Shown here in pieces: positions 8,473-17,140 of a DNA stretch of 64,000 nucleotides. The translations under genes and the position numbers were made by a program. Where the stretch lies: NCBI GenBank assembly GCA_018710845.1, contig DVJB01000041.1:1-64000 (forward strand). The letters are read 5' to 3'. This stretch comes from Candidatus Onthomonas avicola. Lineage in GTDB: Bacteria > Bacillota > Clostridia > Oscillospirales > Oscillospiraceae. A model generated the notes under the pieces. It made no database searches. It worked only from the letters and a program-made list of their open reading frames with translations, and had not been told where the DNA came from. Within the stretch, counting starts at the first letter, position 1. Each line of letters opens with the position of its first letter.

Positions 8473-9768
8473 ATGAAGGATCGGAAAATGAACCGATACG
8501 TCGCGATGGGATTGACCGCCTTTTCCGTCATCGCCGCGAGCATCCTGCTCTTCTTCCTCTTTTACGAGATTCGGGTCATCCGGGATATCATTGTGCAGCT
8601 GATTGATATCCTGATGCCGTTTTTGATCGGCGCGGTGATCGCCTATCTGCTCGCGCCGCTGTACAATCTGCTCTGCCGGAACCTGGATCATCTGTTTTCC
8701 CTGCGTCTGGATGCCAAACGCTCTGTACGCCTGGCCCGCGTCTGCTCTGTGCTGCTGTCCATTCTGGCGGCGCTGGCGCTGATCGGCGGGGTGGTGGCGC
8801 TGGTGGTGCCGCAGCTGGTCTCCAGCATTATGCGGGTGGTCAACGCCATGCCCGGCTATGTCGAGCAGATCAACCAGTGGATCAACGGCCTGGCGGAGGA
8901 CTATCCCTTCTATGGGGAGATGATTCAGGACGCGTTTGCCAATCTCTCCACCCTCCTGCAGAACTGGGTGACGACAGACCTGCTGCCCAACCTGGAGAAC
9001 TTCTCCGAGCTGATGCGGGGCAGTGTGAACACCGTCCTCGGCAACGTTGTGCAGGGCGTCGTGGTCGCCGTGCAGGCGGTGAAGAACCTGGTGCTCGGTT
9101 TTATTATCGCCGCATATCTGCTGGCGGGAAAGAACATGCACATGGCGGTGGCGAAAAAGCTGCTCTATGCCGTCCTGGGGGCCAGCCGCGGCAACGAGGC
9201 AATGCTCCGCCTGCGCTATATCCATCAGATTTTCGGCGGCTTTATCCGCGGACAGATCATTGACGCGCTTTTTGTGGGCATCATCTGCTTCCTGGGGACC
9301 AGCCTGCTGCGCATTCCCTATGCCGCGCTCATCAGCGTCGTCGTCGGGGTGACCAACGTCATCCCCTTCTTCGGCCCCTTCCTGGGCGCGATCCCCAGCG
9401 GAATTCTGATCCTGCTGACCGATCCCATCAAGTGCATCTATTTCGCCATCTTTATTCTGGCGCTCCAGCAGTTTGACGGCAATATCATGGTGCCGCGGAT
9501 TCTGGGCAACGCTACCGGGATCAGCGCCTTCGGCGTGCTGTTTGCGATCATCTTCTTTGGCGGACTGTTCGGCTTTGTCGGCATGATCATCGGTGTGCCC
9601 CTCTACGCAGTCATCAGCTCCATCGTCTCGGAGATCATCAACGGCAAGCTGCGCAAAAAGGAGCTGTCGCTGGACACAAATGACTACGTCCATCTGGACT
9701 ATGTCGATCCGGAAAAACACGAATACGTCAAGATGCGCGACCCGACGAACAAGGACTCGCGCCCCTGA
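8473..9768 (+). CDS. AI-2E family transporter (YtvI/PerM-like permease)
   Basis: Polytopic membrane protein of 431 aa with about eight transmembrane segments, an initial pair at residues 10-60 and a C-terminal bundle after residue 200. The family hallmark region is near GVTNVIPFFGPFLGAIP. Members include putative exporters, sodium/proton antiporters and the original AI-2 exporter TqsA; substrate cannot be deduced. I chose ATG 8473 because GGGGGTG is spaced 6 bases ahead; GTG 8464 is inside that ribosome site. It lies 30 bp after purB, so may be co-transcribed. Confidence 0.88.
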   Translation: MKDRKMNRYVAMGLTAFSVIAASILLFFLFYEIRVIRDIIVQLIDILMPFLIGAVIAYLLAPLYNLLCRNLDHLFSLRLDAKRSVRLARVCSVLLSILAALALIGGVVALVVPQLVSSIMRVVNAMPGYVEQINQWINGLAEDYPFYGEMIQDAFANLSTLLQNWVTTDLLPNLENFSELMRGSVNTVLGNVVQGVVVAVQAVKNLVLGFIIAAYLLAGKNMHMAVAKKLLYAVLGASRGNEAMLRLRYIHQIFGGFIRGQIIDALFVGIICFLGTSLLRIPYAALISVVVGVTNVIPFFGPFLGAIPSGILILLTDPIKCIYFAIFILALQQFDGNIMVPRILGNATGISAFGVLFAIIFFGGLFGFVGMIIGVPLYAVISSIVSEIINGKLRKKELSLDTNDYVHLDYVDPEKHEYVKMRDPTNKDSRP

Positions 9769-9790
9769 GCCCGGCGGGGAGGAGGAGAGC

Positions 9791-11434
9791 ATGCGCCCTG
9801 TCTATGTGATCGGACATAAAAACCCGGATACTGACTCCATCTGCTCGGCCATCGCCTACGCCCATCTGCGCCAGGCGCTCACCGGACAGCCCCACGAGGC
9901 GCGGCGGGCGGGGGGGCTCAACAGCGAGACGACGTACGTCCTCTCGCGCTTTCAGGTCCCCGCCCCGCCGCTGCTCGAGTCGCTTGAGCCGCGGGCGGAG
10001 GATATCCGCATGAGCCGCGCCCCCGGCCTGGAGCCGGAGGCGAGCCTGCTGCAGGCCTGGGAGCGGATGCAGGCGGAGGGGGTGGACACCCTGCCCGTCC
10101 TCCACCGCCGGCGGCTGGCGGGCATTGTCAGCCTGGACGACATCGCCCGCTCCTACCTGGCCGATCACGAGCGCAGCACCCTCTCGCGCGCGGAGACGCC
10201 GTACGCCAATCTGGTCCGGACGCTGGGGGCCGAGCTGTTGACAGGCGACCTCACCGCCCGCGTCTGCCGCGGCAGCGTGGCGGTGGCCTCCGACCGGCCG
10301 GAGCGCCCGGCCCGGCAGATCGCGCCGGGCGACCTGGTGCTGACCGGGGGCCGCGCCGAGACGCAGCGCGCCGCCATCGAGGCGGGCGCGGACTGCCTGA
10401 TCGTCACGCAGGCCGCGCCGGTGGAGGAGGACGTGCTGTGCCTGGCGCGGCGGACGGGCTGCGCGGTCCTGGTCACGCCGTATGACATCTATACCGTCTC
10501 CCGGCTGATTAACCAGGCTATCCCCGTCCGCCATGTGATGCGCACGGAGGGGCTCGTCACCTTTGACGCGGATGACCCCGTGAGCGAGCTCAAGACGGTC
10601 ATGGCCCGGCGCAGGCACCGCTATTTCCCCGTGCTGGACGAGGAGGGGGGCTACCTCGGCCTGGTCAGCCGCCGGGACCTGCTCGACTTGCAGCCGCAGC
10701 AGGTTGTACTGGTGGATCACAACGAGCGCGCGCAGGCGGTGGACGGCATTGGCTCGGCGGAGATTTTGGAGATCATCGACCATCACCGCCTGGGCAATCT
10801 GGAGACCATCCAGCCCGTCCTCTTTCGCAACCAGCCCCTCGGGAGCACGGCCACCATCATCGCGCAGATGTATCAGGAGCACGCGGTAGAGCTGCCGGAG
10901 ACGGTGGCCTCCCTGCTGCTGGCGGCGATTTTGTCCGACACACTGCTCTTTCGCTCCCCCACCTGCACGCAGGCGGACCGCCGCGCGGCGCAGACGCTGG
11001 CGGAGAGGACCGGGCTGAACCCGGAGGAGCTGGCGCTGGCGATGTTCCGCGCCGGCAGCCGCCTGTCCGACCGGACGCCGGAGGAGATCTTCTGGGCCGA
11101 CTTCAAACAGTTTCACTATGAAGACGTGGACTTCGGCATCGGCCAGGTCAGCTCTGTCAGCCCGGAGGAGCTGGAGGAGCTCGGCGAGCGCCTCTATCCC
11201 TGCCTGCTCCGCGCCCGGGAGAGCGGGAAGCTGGATATGGTGCTCTTTATGCTGACGAATATTCTCGACGAGTCCACCGAGCTGCTCTTTGCCGGCGCGG
11301 GGACGCAGGCGCTGCTGCAGGCGGCCTTTTCCGTCCGGCCGGGGGATCACAGCGTCCGCTTGCCCGGCATGCTCAGCCGAAAAAAGCAGATGGTCCCCGC
11401 CCTGCTCGACGCGATCGCGCGGATGGGGGAGTGA
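9791..11434 (+). CDS. ppaC: Manganese-dependent (family II) inorganic pyrophosphatase with CBS and DRTGG domains
   Basis: Hydrolyses pyrophosphate to phosphate in the cytosol. The 547-aa protein has the DHH metal sites GHKNPDTDS (8-16), DHN (309-311) and DHH (330-332), with a C-terminal DHHA2 domain. Between the first motif and the rest are a CBS domain (about 70-125), a DRTGG domain (about 145-245) and a second CBS (about 250-305). This CBS-DRTGG-CBS insert is the nucleotide-sensing module of regulated clostridial PPases, where AMP inhibits and AP4A-type nucleotides activate. Start ATG 9791 follows GGGGAGGAGGAG. Confidence 0.95.
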   Translation: MRPVYVIGHKNPDTDSICSAIAYAHLRQALTGQPHEARRAGGLNSETTYVLSRFQVPAPPLLESLEPRAEDIRMSRAPGLEPEASLLQAWERMQAEGVDTLPVLHRRRLAGIVSLDDIARSYLADHERSTLSRAETPYANLVRTLGAELLTGDLTARVCRGSVAVASDRPERPARQIAPGDLVLTGGRAETQRAAIEAGADCLIVTQAAPVEEDVLCLARRTGCAVLVTPYDIYTVSRLINQAIPVRHVMRTEGLVTFDADDPVSELKTVMARRRHRYFPVLDEEGGYLGLVSRRDLLDLQPQQVVLVDHNERAQAVDGIGSAEILEIIDHHRLGNLETIQPVLFRNQPLGSTATIIAQMYQEHAVELPETVASLLLAAILSDTLLFRSPTCTQADRRAAQTLAERTGLNPEELALAMFRAGSRLSDRTPEEIFWADFKQFHYEDVDFGIGQVSSVSPEELEELGERLYPCLLRARESGKLDMVLFMLTNILDESTELLFAGAGTQALLQAAFSVRPGDHSVRLPGMLSRKKQMVPALLDAIARMGE

Positions 11435-11492
11435 GCGGAGTACATTTTGCCGGCGCAACCAAAAGTTGCCACGGCGGTAGCCGCCCAGTTGC

Positions 11493-11521
11493 TGGACAAA
11501 CCTGTTCCCATCGGGTATGAT
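11493..11521 (+). promoter_or_regulatory. Promoter of the XRE regulator-lipoprotein pair
   Basis: TGGACA (11493-11498), 17-bp spacer, TATGAT (11516-11521), 36 bases ahead of the chosen start codon. Confidence 0.6.
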
Positions 11522-11556
11522 CAAGCCACTACGGATTGGAACGGGAGATGACACAG

Positions 11557-12063
11557 ATGCCTCAGACAACACAGCGCAGACAGGAGCCGGACGCCCTTGG
11601 CGCGCGGATTCGCGCCCTGCGCACGGAGCGCGGGTGGTCACAGGAGGCGCTGGCCGAGCGGATGGGCCTCTCCCGGCAGGCGGTCACGAAGTGGGAGAGC
11701 GGCGCCGCGCGCCCGAGCACGGCCAACCTGATCGCCCTGAGCGAGCTCTTTGGCGTACCGCTGGAGACGCTGGCCGGTCCCATCGCCGCCGCGCCGGAGC
11801 AGGCTCGTTTTCCCGCGAGGTGCTGGGGGATGACGGCGCTGAGCGCGGCTCTGGCCGCGGCCGCCGCGCTCTATTGGTATGCCGTCTGGGACGCCCGCCC
11901 GCCGGAGGGCGCAATCGGGGCGGCGGATGGTCCGACCGAGATCTTGGTGGAGGGCCTCGCCTGGCAGCCCTGGCTGCTGACCGCAGCCGCTGTGCTGGCG
12001 GTTCTGCTGACCGCCGGTCTCTTTCTGCATGCGGCCTGGAGACGTCGGGGAGGTGCGGGATGA
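11557..12063 (+). CDS. XRE-family transcriptional regulator with C-terminal membrane segments
   Basis: 168 aa. The first 75 residues form a Cro/C1-type helix-turn-helix (WSQEALAERMGLSRQAVTKW, then PSTANLIALSELF), followed by two hydrophobic segments at about 90-110 and 135-155 that should anchor it in the membrane. HTH proteins of this build are common in Firmicutes and often sense envelope or drug stress, but ligand and targets are unknown. Start ATG 11557 has GGGAG 9 bases upstream; in-frame ATG 11548 and TTG 11536 are alternatives. Its stop overlaps the next start (ATGA), so the two are translationally coupled. Confidence 0.8.
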   Translation: MPQTTQRRQEPDALGARIRALRTERGWSQEALAERMGLSRQAVTKWESGAARPSTANLIALSELFGVPLETLAGPIAAAPEQARFPARCWGMTALSAALAAAAALYWYAVWDARPPEGAIGAADGPTEILVEGLAWQPWLLTAAAVLAVLLTAGLFLHAAWRRRGGAG

Positions 12064-12461
12064 GGAGACAACCCGTGGCCCGACTGCTGGCGGCCCTGCT
12101 CGCGCTGCTGCTCCTGACGGCCTGTGCCGCCGGTGAGGGAGAGGCGTCTGCGCTTCCCGTGCGGGAGTCTCTCTCCGCCTGGCCGGAGAACAGCTACACT
12201 GCCGCAATTCCCCGCCCGGAGTCTGGGACACCGGATTATGCGCTCCTCTCCCCGGATTTCTATGCGGTCTTTCTGCGCGACATCACGCGGGAGGAGGGCG
12301 AGGCATATCTTCAGGCGCTGGAAGCGGCGGGCTTTCAGGCGGTGCGCTCCGAGCATGAGGCGGACGCCGGCGGGACATTGCTGACCCGGGAGGGTGTGAC
12401 CGTCTCAGTCAGCCTCTCAGACGGCGCACTGGGACTCTACATCACCATTCCGGAGGAATGA
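12060..12461 (+). CDS. Small lipoprotein of unknown function
   Basis: 133 aa with a hydrophobic leader and lipobox LTAC (residues about 19-22), so it should be anchored on the outer face of the membrane. The mature part has no motif I recognise; the sequence FLRDITREEGEAYLQALEAA resembles the small helix-strand units of DUF-type secreted proteins that end in a beta-strand (SLSDGALGLYITIPEE). Overlap with the XRE regulator suggests that the two work together, perhaps as sensor and regulator (inference). Confidence 0.75.
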   Translation: MRRQPVARLLAALLALLLLTACAAGEGEASALPVRESLSAWPENSYTAAIPRPESGTPDYALLSPDFYAVFLRDITREEGEAYLQALEAAGFQAVRSEHEADAGGTLLTREGVTVSVSLSDGALGLYITIPEE

Positions 12462-12476
12462 CCCGGGAAATATTTG

Positions 12477-12504
12477 CCGCCGCCGTTTTCACGGCGGCGG
12501 TTTT
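12477..12504 (+). terminator. Terminator after the lipoprotein gene
   Basis: A 9-bp GC stem (CCGCCGCCG with CGGCGGCGG), loop TTTTCA, then TTTT. The loop also serves as the -35 box of the next promoter. Confidence 0.85.
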
Positions 12505-12514
12505 CTGTTATACT
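12486..12514 (+). promoter_or_regulatory. birA promoter overlapping the terminator
   Basis: TTTTCA (12486-12491), 17-bp spacer, TATACT (12509-12514). The -35 element is the loop of the upstream terminator and the spacer is its 3' arm. Confidence 0.55.
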
Positions 12515-12551
12515 GACGGAGAAGACATCACAGCCGAAAAGAGGATGACGT

Positions 12552-13544
12552 ATGAGCAAGGAGGAGATTCTGGCTCTGCTCAAGCGGAGTGAGGGCTATC
12601 TCTCCGGCGCGGAGATGAGCCGGCAGCTCGGCATCAGCCGGGCGGCGGTCTGGAAGGCGATTGACGCCCTGCGCCAGGAGGGATATCAGATCGACTCGGC
12701 GACCAACCGCGGATACTGCCTGCGCGTCTCTCCCGACCGGCTCTCGGAGGGGGAGGTCCGGCCTTACCTCACCGGTAGGCGCATTGGCCGCGAGCTGCGG
12801 GTCTTTGACACGATCGACTCCACCAACAGCTATCTCAAGCGCGAGGCGGCAAATGGCCTGCCGGACGGCACGGCGGCGCTGGCGGACTGCCAGACCGGCG
12901 GCCGGGGCCGGCTGGGGCGGGGCTTTCGCTCCGCGCCGGGGGAGGGGGTCTATCTCTCCGTTCTGCTGCGACCCCAGGTGCCGCCGGAGGAGGCGGTCAA
13001 TCTGACGGCCTATGTCGCCGTGGCGGTCTGCGACGGGATCGAGGCCGCAGCCGGCGTCCGCCCGCAGATCAAGTGGACGAACGACCTCGTCCTTGGCGGA
13101 CGCAAGATCTGCGGCATCCTGACCGAGATGGGGATCGAGGGGGAGAGCGGCGCGCTGCAATACCTGGTCACCGGCATCGGGGTCAACGCCAACCAGCGCG
13201 CGGAGGACTGGCCGGAGGAGCTGCGGGAGATCGCCGGCTCTATCCGCGAGGCCACCGGGCAGCCGGTCGCGCGAGGCCGGCTGGCCGCCTGTCTGCTCAA
13301 CGCGCTGGATGAGATGTATGAGCGCTGGCAGGCGGGGGACCGGGCGCGCTATCTGGAACGCTACCGCGCTGACTGCCTGACGGTGGGCCGCGCGGTGAGG
13401 ATTCTGACCGCCGGCCGGGAAGAGCGCGGCCTTGCCCTGGCGGTGGATGATCGCTTCGGCCTGGTGGTTCGTCTGGAGGACGGGACGGAGCGGACCGTCA
13501 CCTCCGGAGAGGTGAGTGTCCGCGGCCTGTACGGCTATCTCTGA
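12552..13544 (+). CDS. birA: Biotin operon repressor / biotin-[acetyl-CoA-carboxylase] ligase
   Basis: Activates biotin to biotinyl-AMP and attaches it to carrier lysines. With its N-terminal winged helix (residues 1-60, LGISRAAVWKAIDALRQEGY) it can also repress biotin genes. The 330-aa protein has the biotin-loop GRGRLGR (117-123) and the KWTNDL catalytic segment (174-179), then a C-terminal SH3-like cap. No biotin synthesis or transport gene lies in the window, so the target operon is elsewhere. Start ATG 12552 follows GAGGATGA. Confidence 0.95.
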   Translation: MSKEEILALLKRSEGYLSGAEMSRQLGISRAAVWKAIDALRQEGYQIDSATNRGYCLRVSPDRLSEGEVRPYLTGRRIGRELRVFDTIDSTNSYLKREAANGLPDGTAALADCQTGGRGRLGRGFRSAPGEGVYLSVLLRPQVPPEEAVNLTAYVAVAVCDGIEAAAGVRPQIKWTNDLVLGGRKICGILTEMGIEGESGALQYLVTGIGVNANQRAEDWPEELREIAGSIREATGQPVARGRLAACLLNALDEMYERWQAGDRARYLERYRADCLTVGRAVRILTAGREERGLALAVDDRFGLVVRLEDGTERTVTSGEVSVRGLYGYL

Positions 13545-13562
13545 CAGAAGGAGGAGAACCTG

Positions 13563-14120
13563 ATGCCGCCTGTGATCTTATACGGAAGCTGCTATGGGAC
13601 GACCCGGCAGTACGCGCAGGCGCTCTCGGAGCGCACCGGTCTGCCCTGCCTGGACCACCGGAGGGCCGGAACCCTTGACGGCTGCGACGGGGTGGTCTAT
13701 CTGGGCGGCCTCTATGCCGGCGGGGTGCTGGGCCTGGCCAAGACCGTACGGCGTCTGCCGGCGCGGGCGGCCGAGCGGCTGATCGTCGTGACCGTCGGAC
13801 TGGCCGACCCCGCGGAGGAGGAGAATGTGCGCAACATCCGCACGGCGCTGCACAGGCAGCTCTCCCCGGAGAGCTTCGGCCGGGCACAGTTTTTTCACCT
13901 GCGGGGCGGAATTGACTATGCCAGGCTGAACCCGGTGCACCGGACGATGATGCGCCTGCTCTATCTGCAGGTGAAGCGGGCACCGCCGGAGCAGTGGAAC
14001 GCCGAGACGAGGGCGATGGTGGAGACCTATCAGCAGAAAGTCAGCTTTGTGGACCCGGACACGCTGGCACCGGTCATACAGGCGGTCTCCCGCTGGAAGG
14101 ACTACACAGGGGCGGGATGA
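13563..14120 (+). CDS. Flavodoxin-like domain protein
   Basis: 185 aa. The first half has the flavodoxin layout: beta-1 and the FMN-phosphate loop (VILYGSCYGTTRQYA, residues 4-18), followed by GCDGVVYLGGLYAG and the LIVVTVGLADP strand. It resembles the flavodoxin/HemG-type proteins of clostridia (menaquinone- or quinone-dependent reductase folds), but the C-terminal 80 residues match nothing I know, so the redox partner is unknown. It lies 18 bp after birA with a strong AAGGAGGAG ribosome site, and is probably co-transcribed. Confidence 0.75.
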   Translation: MPPVILYGSCYGTTRQYAQALSERTGLPCLDHRRAGTLDGCDGVVYLGGLYAGGVLGLAKTVRRLPARAAERLIVVTVGLADPAEEENVRNIRTALHRQLSPESFGRAQFFHLRGGIDYARLNPVHRTMMRLLYLQVKRAPPEQWNAETRAMVETYQQKVSFVDPDTLAPVIQAVSRWKDYTGAG

Positions 14121-14163
14121 CCCGCGCCCGATGGGACAGAGAAAATCAAGAGGAGGTACCATT

Positions 14164-15474
14164 ATGCCAAATCCCTATCTGCCCGCCTGGGAGTATATCC
14201 CGGACGGGGAGCCGCGCGTGTTCGGGGACCGGATCTACATCTACGGTTCGCACGACCGCCCCGGCTCTGACAGCTTCTGCGACCACTGCCTCAAGGTATG
14301 GTCCGCGCCGGTGGACCGGCCGAGTGACTGGACCTGCCACGGGGTCTCCTTCAGTACGCGAGACACGGACGGCCATCCGGCGGACGTGGACTGGACGGAC
14401 CGCGCCCTGTTTGCCCCCGATGTGGTGGAAAAGGACGGAAAATACTATCTGTATGCCTATATTGTAGATCGCAAGGGCTGCGTCGCGGTGAGCGACCGCC
14501 CGGAGGGACCGTTTACGCTGCTGAGCCAATACGTCTATCGCATTGAGAACCAATACGACAACGGCACCTTTATCGACCCCGGTGTGCTGGTGGACGATGA
14601 CGGGCGGGTCTATCTCTACTGCGGCTATCTGCGCTCCTATATGGCGGAGCTGGACCCGAAGCGGATGTATGAGGTGCTCGACGGCACCTATCGCGAGGAC
14701 ATTTTGCCGGCGGAGGAGCCGTTTTGCTTCTTTGAGGCCTGCTCGCCGCGCAAATGCGGGGATCTCTATTACCTAATTTACTCGCCCAAGCGCGGCAGCT
14801 GTCTGGACTACGCCACCAGCGAGAGCCCGTGCGGCCCGTTCACCTACCGCGGCACCATCATCGACAACGGCATTGACTACCCCGCGGGCAATAACCACGG
14901 CTCGATCTGCCGGATCGGCAATCAGTGGTATGTCTTCTACCACCGGATGACCAACGGGACCATCACCTCTCGCCGGGGCTGTGTGGAGCGCATCGAAATT
15001 CTTCCGGACGGGACCATCCCGCAGGTGGAGATGACCTCGCTCGGCTTTGAGGAGGCGCTCAATCCCTACCGCCCCACACCGGCGGACACGGCCTGCTATC
15101 TCACCGGCGGGTGCTTTATCACGGAGCACAATCCGTTTGTGCGCGTGATTACCCAGATCACCGACGGCTGCGTGATGGGCTGGAAATACTTTGACTTCGG
15201 CTGCGGTTCGGACAGCCGGATGACGCTGCTCCTGCGTGTGCGCGGCTGTGGCTGCCGGGGCACGCTGCATGTTTGCTTGGACCGGCCGGACGGGCCGGAG
15301 ATCGCCGCTGTCCCGTTCGGCGCGGACGACGCGCTGCTGCGCGCCGGGCTGGCCCCCGTGGAGGGGCGGCATGCCCTCTACCTGCGCGCCGAAACAGATT
15401 ACAGCGGGTGGCTGGGAGAGCCGCTGCGGGGACGCTGCCTGCTCGAGCTGAGTGAATTCCTCTTCCAGCGCTGA
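14164..15474 (+). CDS. Glycoside hydrolase family 43 protein with C-terminal beta-sandwich
   Basis: 436-aa enzyme with the five-bladed GH43 propeller, probably acting on arabinose- or xylose-containing plant glycans. Likely catalytic features: the first-blade segment EPRVFGDRIYIYGSHD carrying the base Asp, D138 in FIDPGVLVDDDG as the pKa modulator and E191 in FFEACS as the acid. From about residue 310 a carbohydrate-binding-like module follows (CFITEHNPFVRVITQITDGC onward). No signal peptide is seen, so it probably works on imported oligosaccharides. Start ATG 14164 follows AAGAGGAGG. No transporter or other carbohydrate gene is adjacent. Confidence 0.88.
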   Translation: MPNPYLPAWEYIPDGEPRVFGDRIYIYGSHDRPGSDSFCDHCLKVWSAPVDRPSDWTCHGVSFSTRDTDGHPADVDWTDRALFAPDVVEKDGKYYLYAYIVDRKGCVAVSDRPEGPFTLLSQYVYRIENQYDNGTFIDPGVLVDDDGRVYLYCGYLRSYMAELDPKRMYEVLDGTYREDILPAEEPFCFFEACSPRKCGDLYYLIYSPKRGSCLDYATSESPCGPFTYRGTIIDNGIDYPAGNNHGSICRIGNQWYVFYHRMTNGTITSRRGCVERIEILPDGTIPQVEMTSLGFEEALNPYRPTPADTACYLTGGCFITEHNPFVRVITQITDGCVMGWKYFDFGCGSDSRMTLLLRVRGCGCRGTLHVCLDRPDGPEIAAVPFGADDALLRAGLAPVEGRHALYLRAETDYSGWLGEPLRGRCLLELSEFLFQR

Positions 15475-15517
15475 GCGGCTGGGAACGCGCCGCAGCGGCG
15501 ATGCCATACTGCAATAA

Positions 15518-15550
15518 AAGAGGACTGCTGCGTCAGGCAGCAGTCCTCTT
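15518..15550. terminator. Terminator hairpin, copy 1 (after GH43)
   Basis: A 14-bp perfect stem (AAGAGGACTGCTGC with GCAGCAGTCCTCTT) and loop GTCAG. A-rich before and T-containing after, so it can act in both directions. An identical copy lies 296 bp downstream. Confidence 0.8.
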
Positions 15551-15813
15551 GGAGGCTGTCAAAAAAGCGTTTTTGACAGCCTTTCGCGCAAATGCAAGCA
15601 TTTGCGCGAGTTTGCAGTCCGACTGCGCGCACGGATTTTTGTTCCAAAAATCCGCACACTTGCCGGACTATCAGTATTTTTGGCCCGGTCAAGGTGAATC
15701 GCCCCGCAGGGGCGAGAGAAGGCCCCCTGGGGGGTACATGCCCGTGCCAAAAATAAATTAAACTCTATTTGGCTCTTCAAGCCAAACTCGGTGAGAACTT
15801 TTTTGACACTCTG
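15551..15813. repeat. Hairpin-rich intergenic element flanked by two identical terminators
   Basis: No plausible gene. It holds a chain of hairpins: 13-bp stem 15553-15582, 11-bp stem 15585-15608, 10-bp stem 15632-15654, 6-bp stem 15700-15714, 7-bp stem 15768-15786. A long-range 10-bp pair, TATTTTTGGC (15675-15684) with GCCAAAAATA (15746-15755), encloses two of the smaller ones. TGTCAAAAAAG (15557-15567) is inverted as CTTTTTTGACA (15798-15808), giving perfect 11-bp terminal inverted repeats about 250 bp apart. It may be a MITE-like mobile element or a structured RNA; no transposase is present. Confidence 0.55.
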
Positions 15814-15846
15814 AAGAGGACTGCTGCGTCAGGCAGCAGTCCTCTT
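15814..15846. terminator. Terminator hairpin, copy 2 (after the aminotransferase gene)
   Basis: Identical to the 33-base hairpin at 15518-15550. It lies 30 bp past the stop of the convergent aminotransferase gene and should end its transcript on the minus strand. Confidence 0.8.
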
Positions 15847-15876
15847 GATCGTTGGCGTATTTCCCGATCGGGCCCC

Positions 15877-17067
15877 TTACTCGGAGAGGAACTTCTCCAG
15901 CCGGTCCATCCCCTTGACGATGTTCTCCATGGAGGTGGCGTAGCTCCAGCGCAGGAAACCGTCGATGCCAAAGCCGGTGCACGGCACGATGCACACCAGG
16001 CCCTCGCGCAGGAACACGTCGCCGAAGTCATCGGCGTTGCGGATGAGCGTCCCGTGCAGGGTCTTGCCGATCAGCTCGGAGATGTTCATCATCACATAGA
16101 ACGCGCCCTCCGGCTGGATGCAGCTCACGCCGGGGATGGCGTTGATGCGCTGGACCATATAGTTCCGGCGCTCCTCAAACGCGCGGCGCATGCTCTCCAC
16201 CGTCTCCTGCGGGCCGGACAGGGCCGCGGCCGCGGCGGCCTGCGAGATGGAGCAGGGGTTGCCGGTGGAGTGGCTGAGGTAGTTGGAGGCGACCTTGGCG
16301 ATGTTCGCCTCGCAGGCGATAAAGCCCAGGCGCCAGCCCGTCATGGCGTAGCTCTTGGAGACGCCGTTGATGAGGAGGGTGCGTTTTTTGACCTCCTCGC
16401 CCAGGGAGGCGACGGAGACAAACTCGTTTCCGTCATAGACGAGCTGGTAGTAGATCTCGTCGGAGACGATATACAGGTCGTGGCGTACCGCCACCTCTGC
16501 CAGCGCGGTCAGCTCCTCCCGGCTGTAGAGCATACCGGTGGGGTTGGAGGGGTTGTTAAGGATGATGGCCTTGGTCTTGGGCGTGATGGCGGCCTCCAGG
16601 CGCTGGGCGGTGAGCTTGAAGTCCTCCGCCTCGCCGGCGACGACCGAGACCGGCACGCCGCCCACCATCCGGATCAGCTCGGCATAGCTGACCCAGTACG
16701 GGGCGGGCAGCACGACCTCGTCGCCCGGATTGATAAGCACGCGCAGCGCGATATAGACGCAGTGCTTGGCGCCGGAGGTGCAGACGATCTGCGCGGGCGT
16801 GTAGTCCAGACCCAGATCTTCCTTCATCCGCTTGCAGACGGCCTTCTTCAGTGTCACCGTGCCGGAGGGGGGCGTATAGGTCGTCTGGTTGTTCACAATG
16901 GCGTCGATGCCGGCATATTTGATGTGGTCCGGTGTGGGGAAGTCGGGTTCCCCGGCGGCAAAGCCGAGCACGTCCACGCCGTTGGCCTTCATCTCCTTAT
17001 AGAGACTGTCGAGCGCCATCGTGGTGGAAGCCTGTACATTTGCGGCGATGGAAGAGATGGGTTTCAA
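15877..17067 (-). CDS. Aspartate (class I/II) aminotransferase
   Basis: PLP enzyme of 396 aa that interconverts aspartate/oxaloacetate with glutamate/2-oxoglutarate, or a close relative. Fold type I signatures: AAGEPDFPTP near the N-terminus, NNPSNPTG for cofactor contact, SDEIYYQLVYDG and the Schiff-base lysine in NGVSKSYAMTGWR. This is the AspB-like subgroup I-gamma common in Firmicutes. The start is TTG 17067, set by GGGAGG 8 bases upstream. Exact substrate preference cannot be read from sequence. Confidence 0.9.
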   Translation of the reverse strand: MKPISSIAANVQASTTMALDSLYKEMKANGVDVLGFAAGEPDFPTPDHIKYAGIDAIVNNQTTYTPPSGTVTLKKAVCKRMKEDLGLDYTPAQIVCTSGAKHCVYIALRVLINPGDEVVLPAPYWVSYAELIRMVGGVPVSVVAGEAEDFKLTAQRLEAAITPKTKAIILNNPSNPTGMLYSREELTALAEVAVRHDLYIVSDEIYYQLVYDGNEFVSVASLGEEVKKRTLLINGVSKSYAMTGWRLGFIACEANIAKVASNYLSHSTGNPCSISQAAAAAALSGPQETVESMRRAFEERRNYMVQRINAIPGVSCIQPEGAFYVMMNISELIGKTLHGTLIRNADDFGDVFLREGLVCIVPCTGFGIDGFLRWSYATSMENIVKGMDRLEKFLSE

Positions 17068-17111
17068 ATCAATTACCTCCCGTAAAGCATTGTCATAGTC
17101 CTGCGTGTTTC

Positions 17112-17140
17112 AGTATACTGCCCATCTTGCAAAATGGCAA
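17112..17140 (-). promoter_or_regulatory. Aminotransferase promoter
   Basis: Minus-strand TTGCCA (17135-17140), 17-bp spacer, TATACT (17112-17117), 45 bases upstream of the TTG start. Confidence 0.7.

Noticed and set aside
6712..9792. A 1026-codon open frame on the minus strand opposite purB and the AI-2E-type permease
   Set aside because: Antisense shadow of GC-rich coding DNA: low-complexity His/Gln/Arg-rich translation, no ribosome site, and purB and the permease are well supported on the plus strand.
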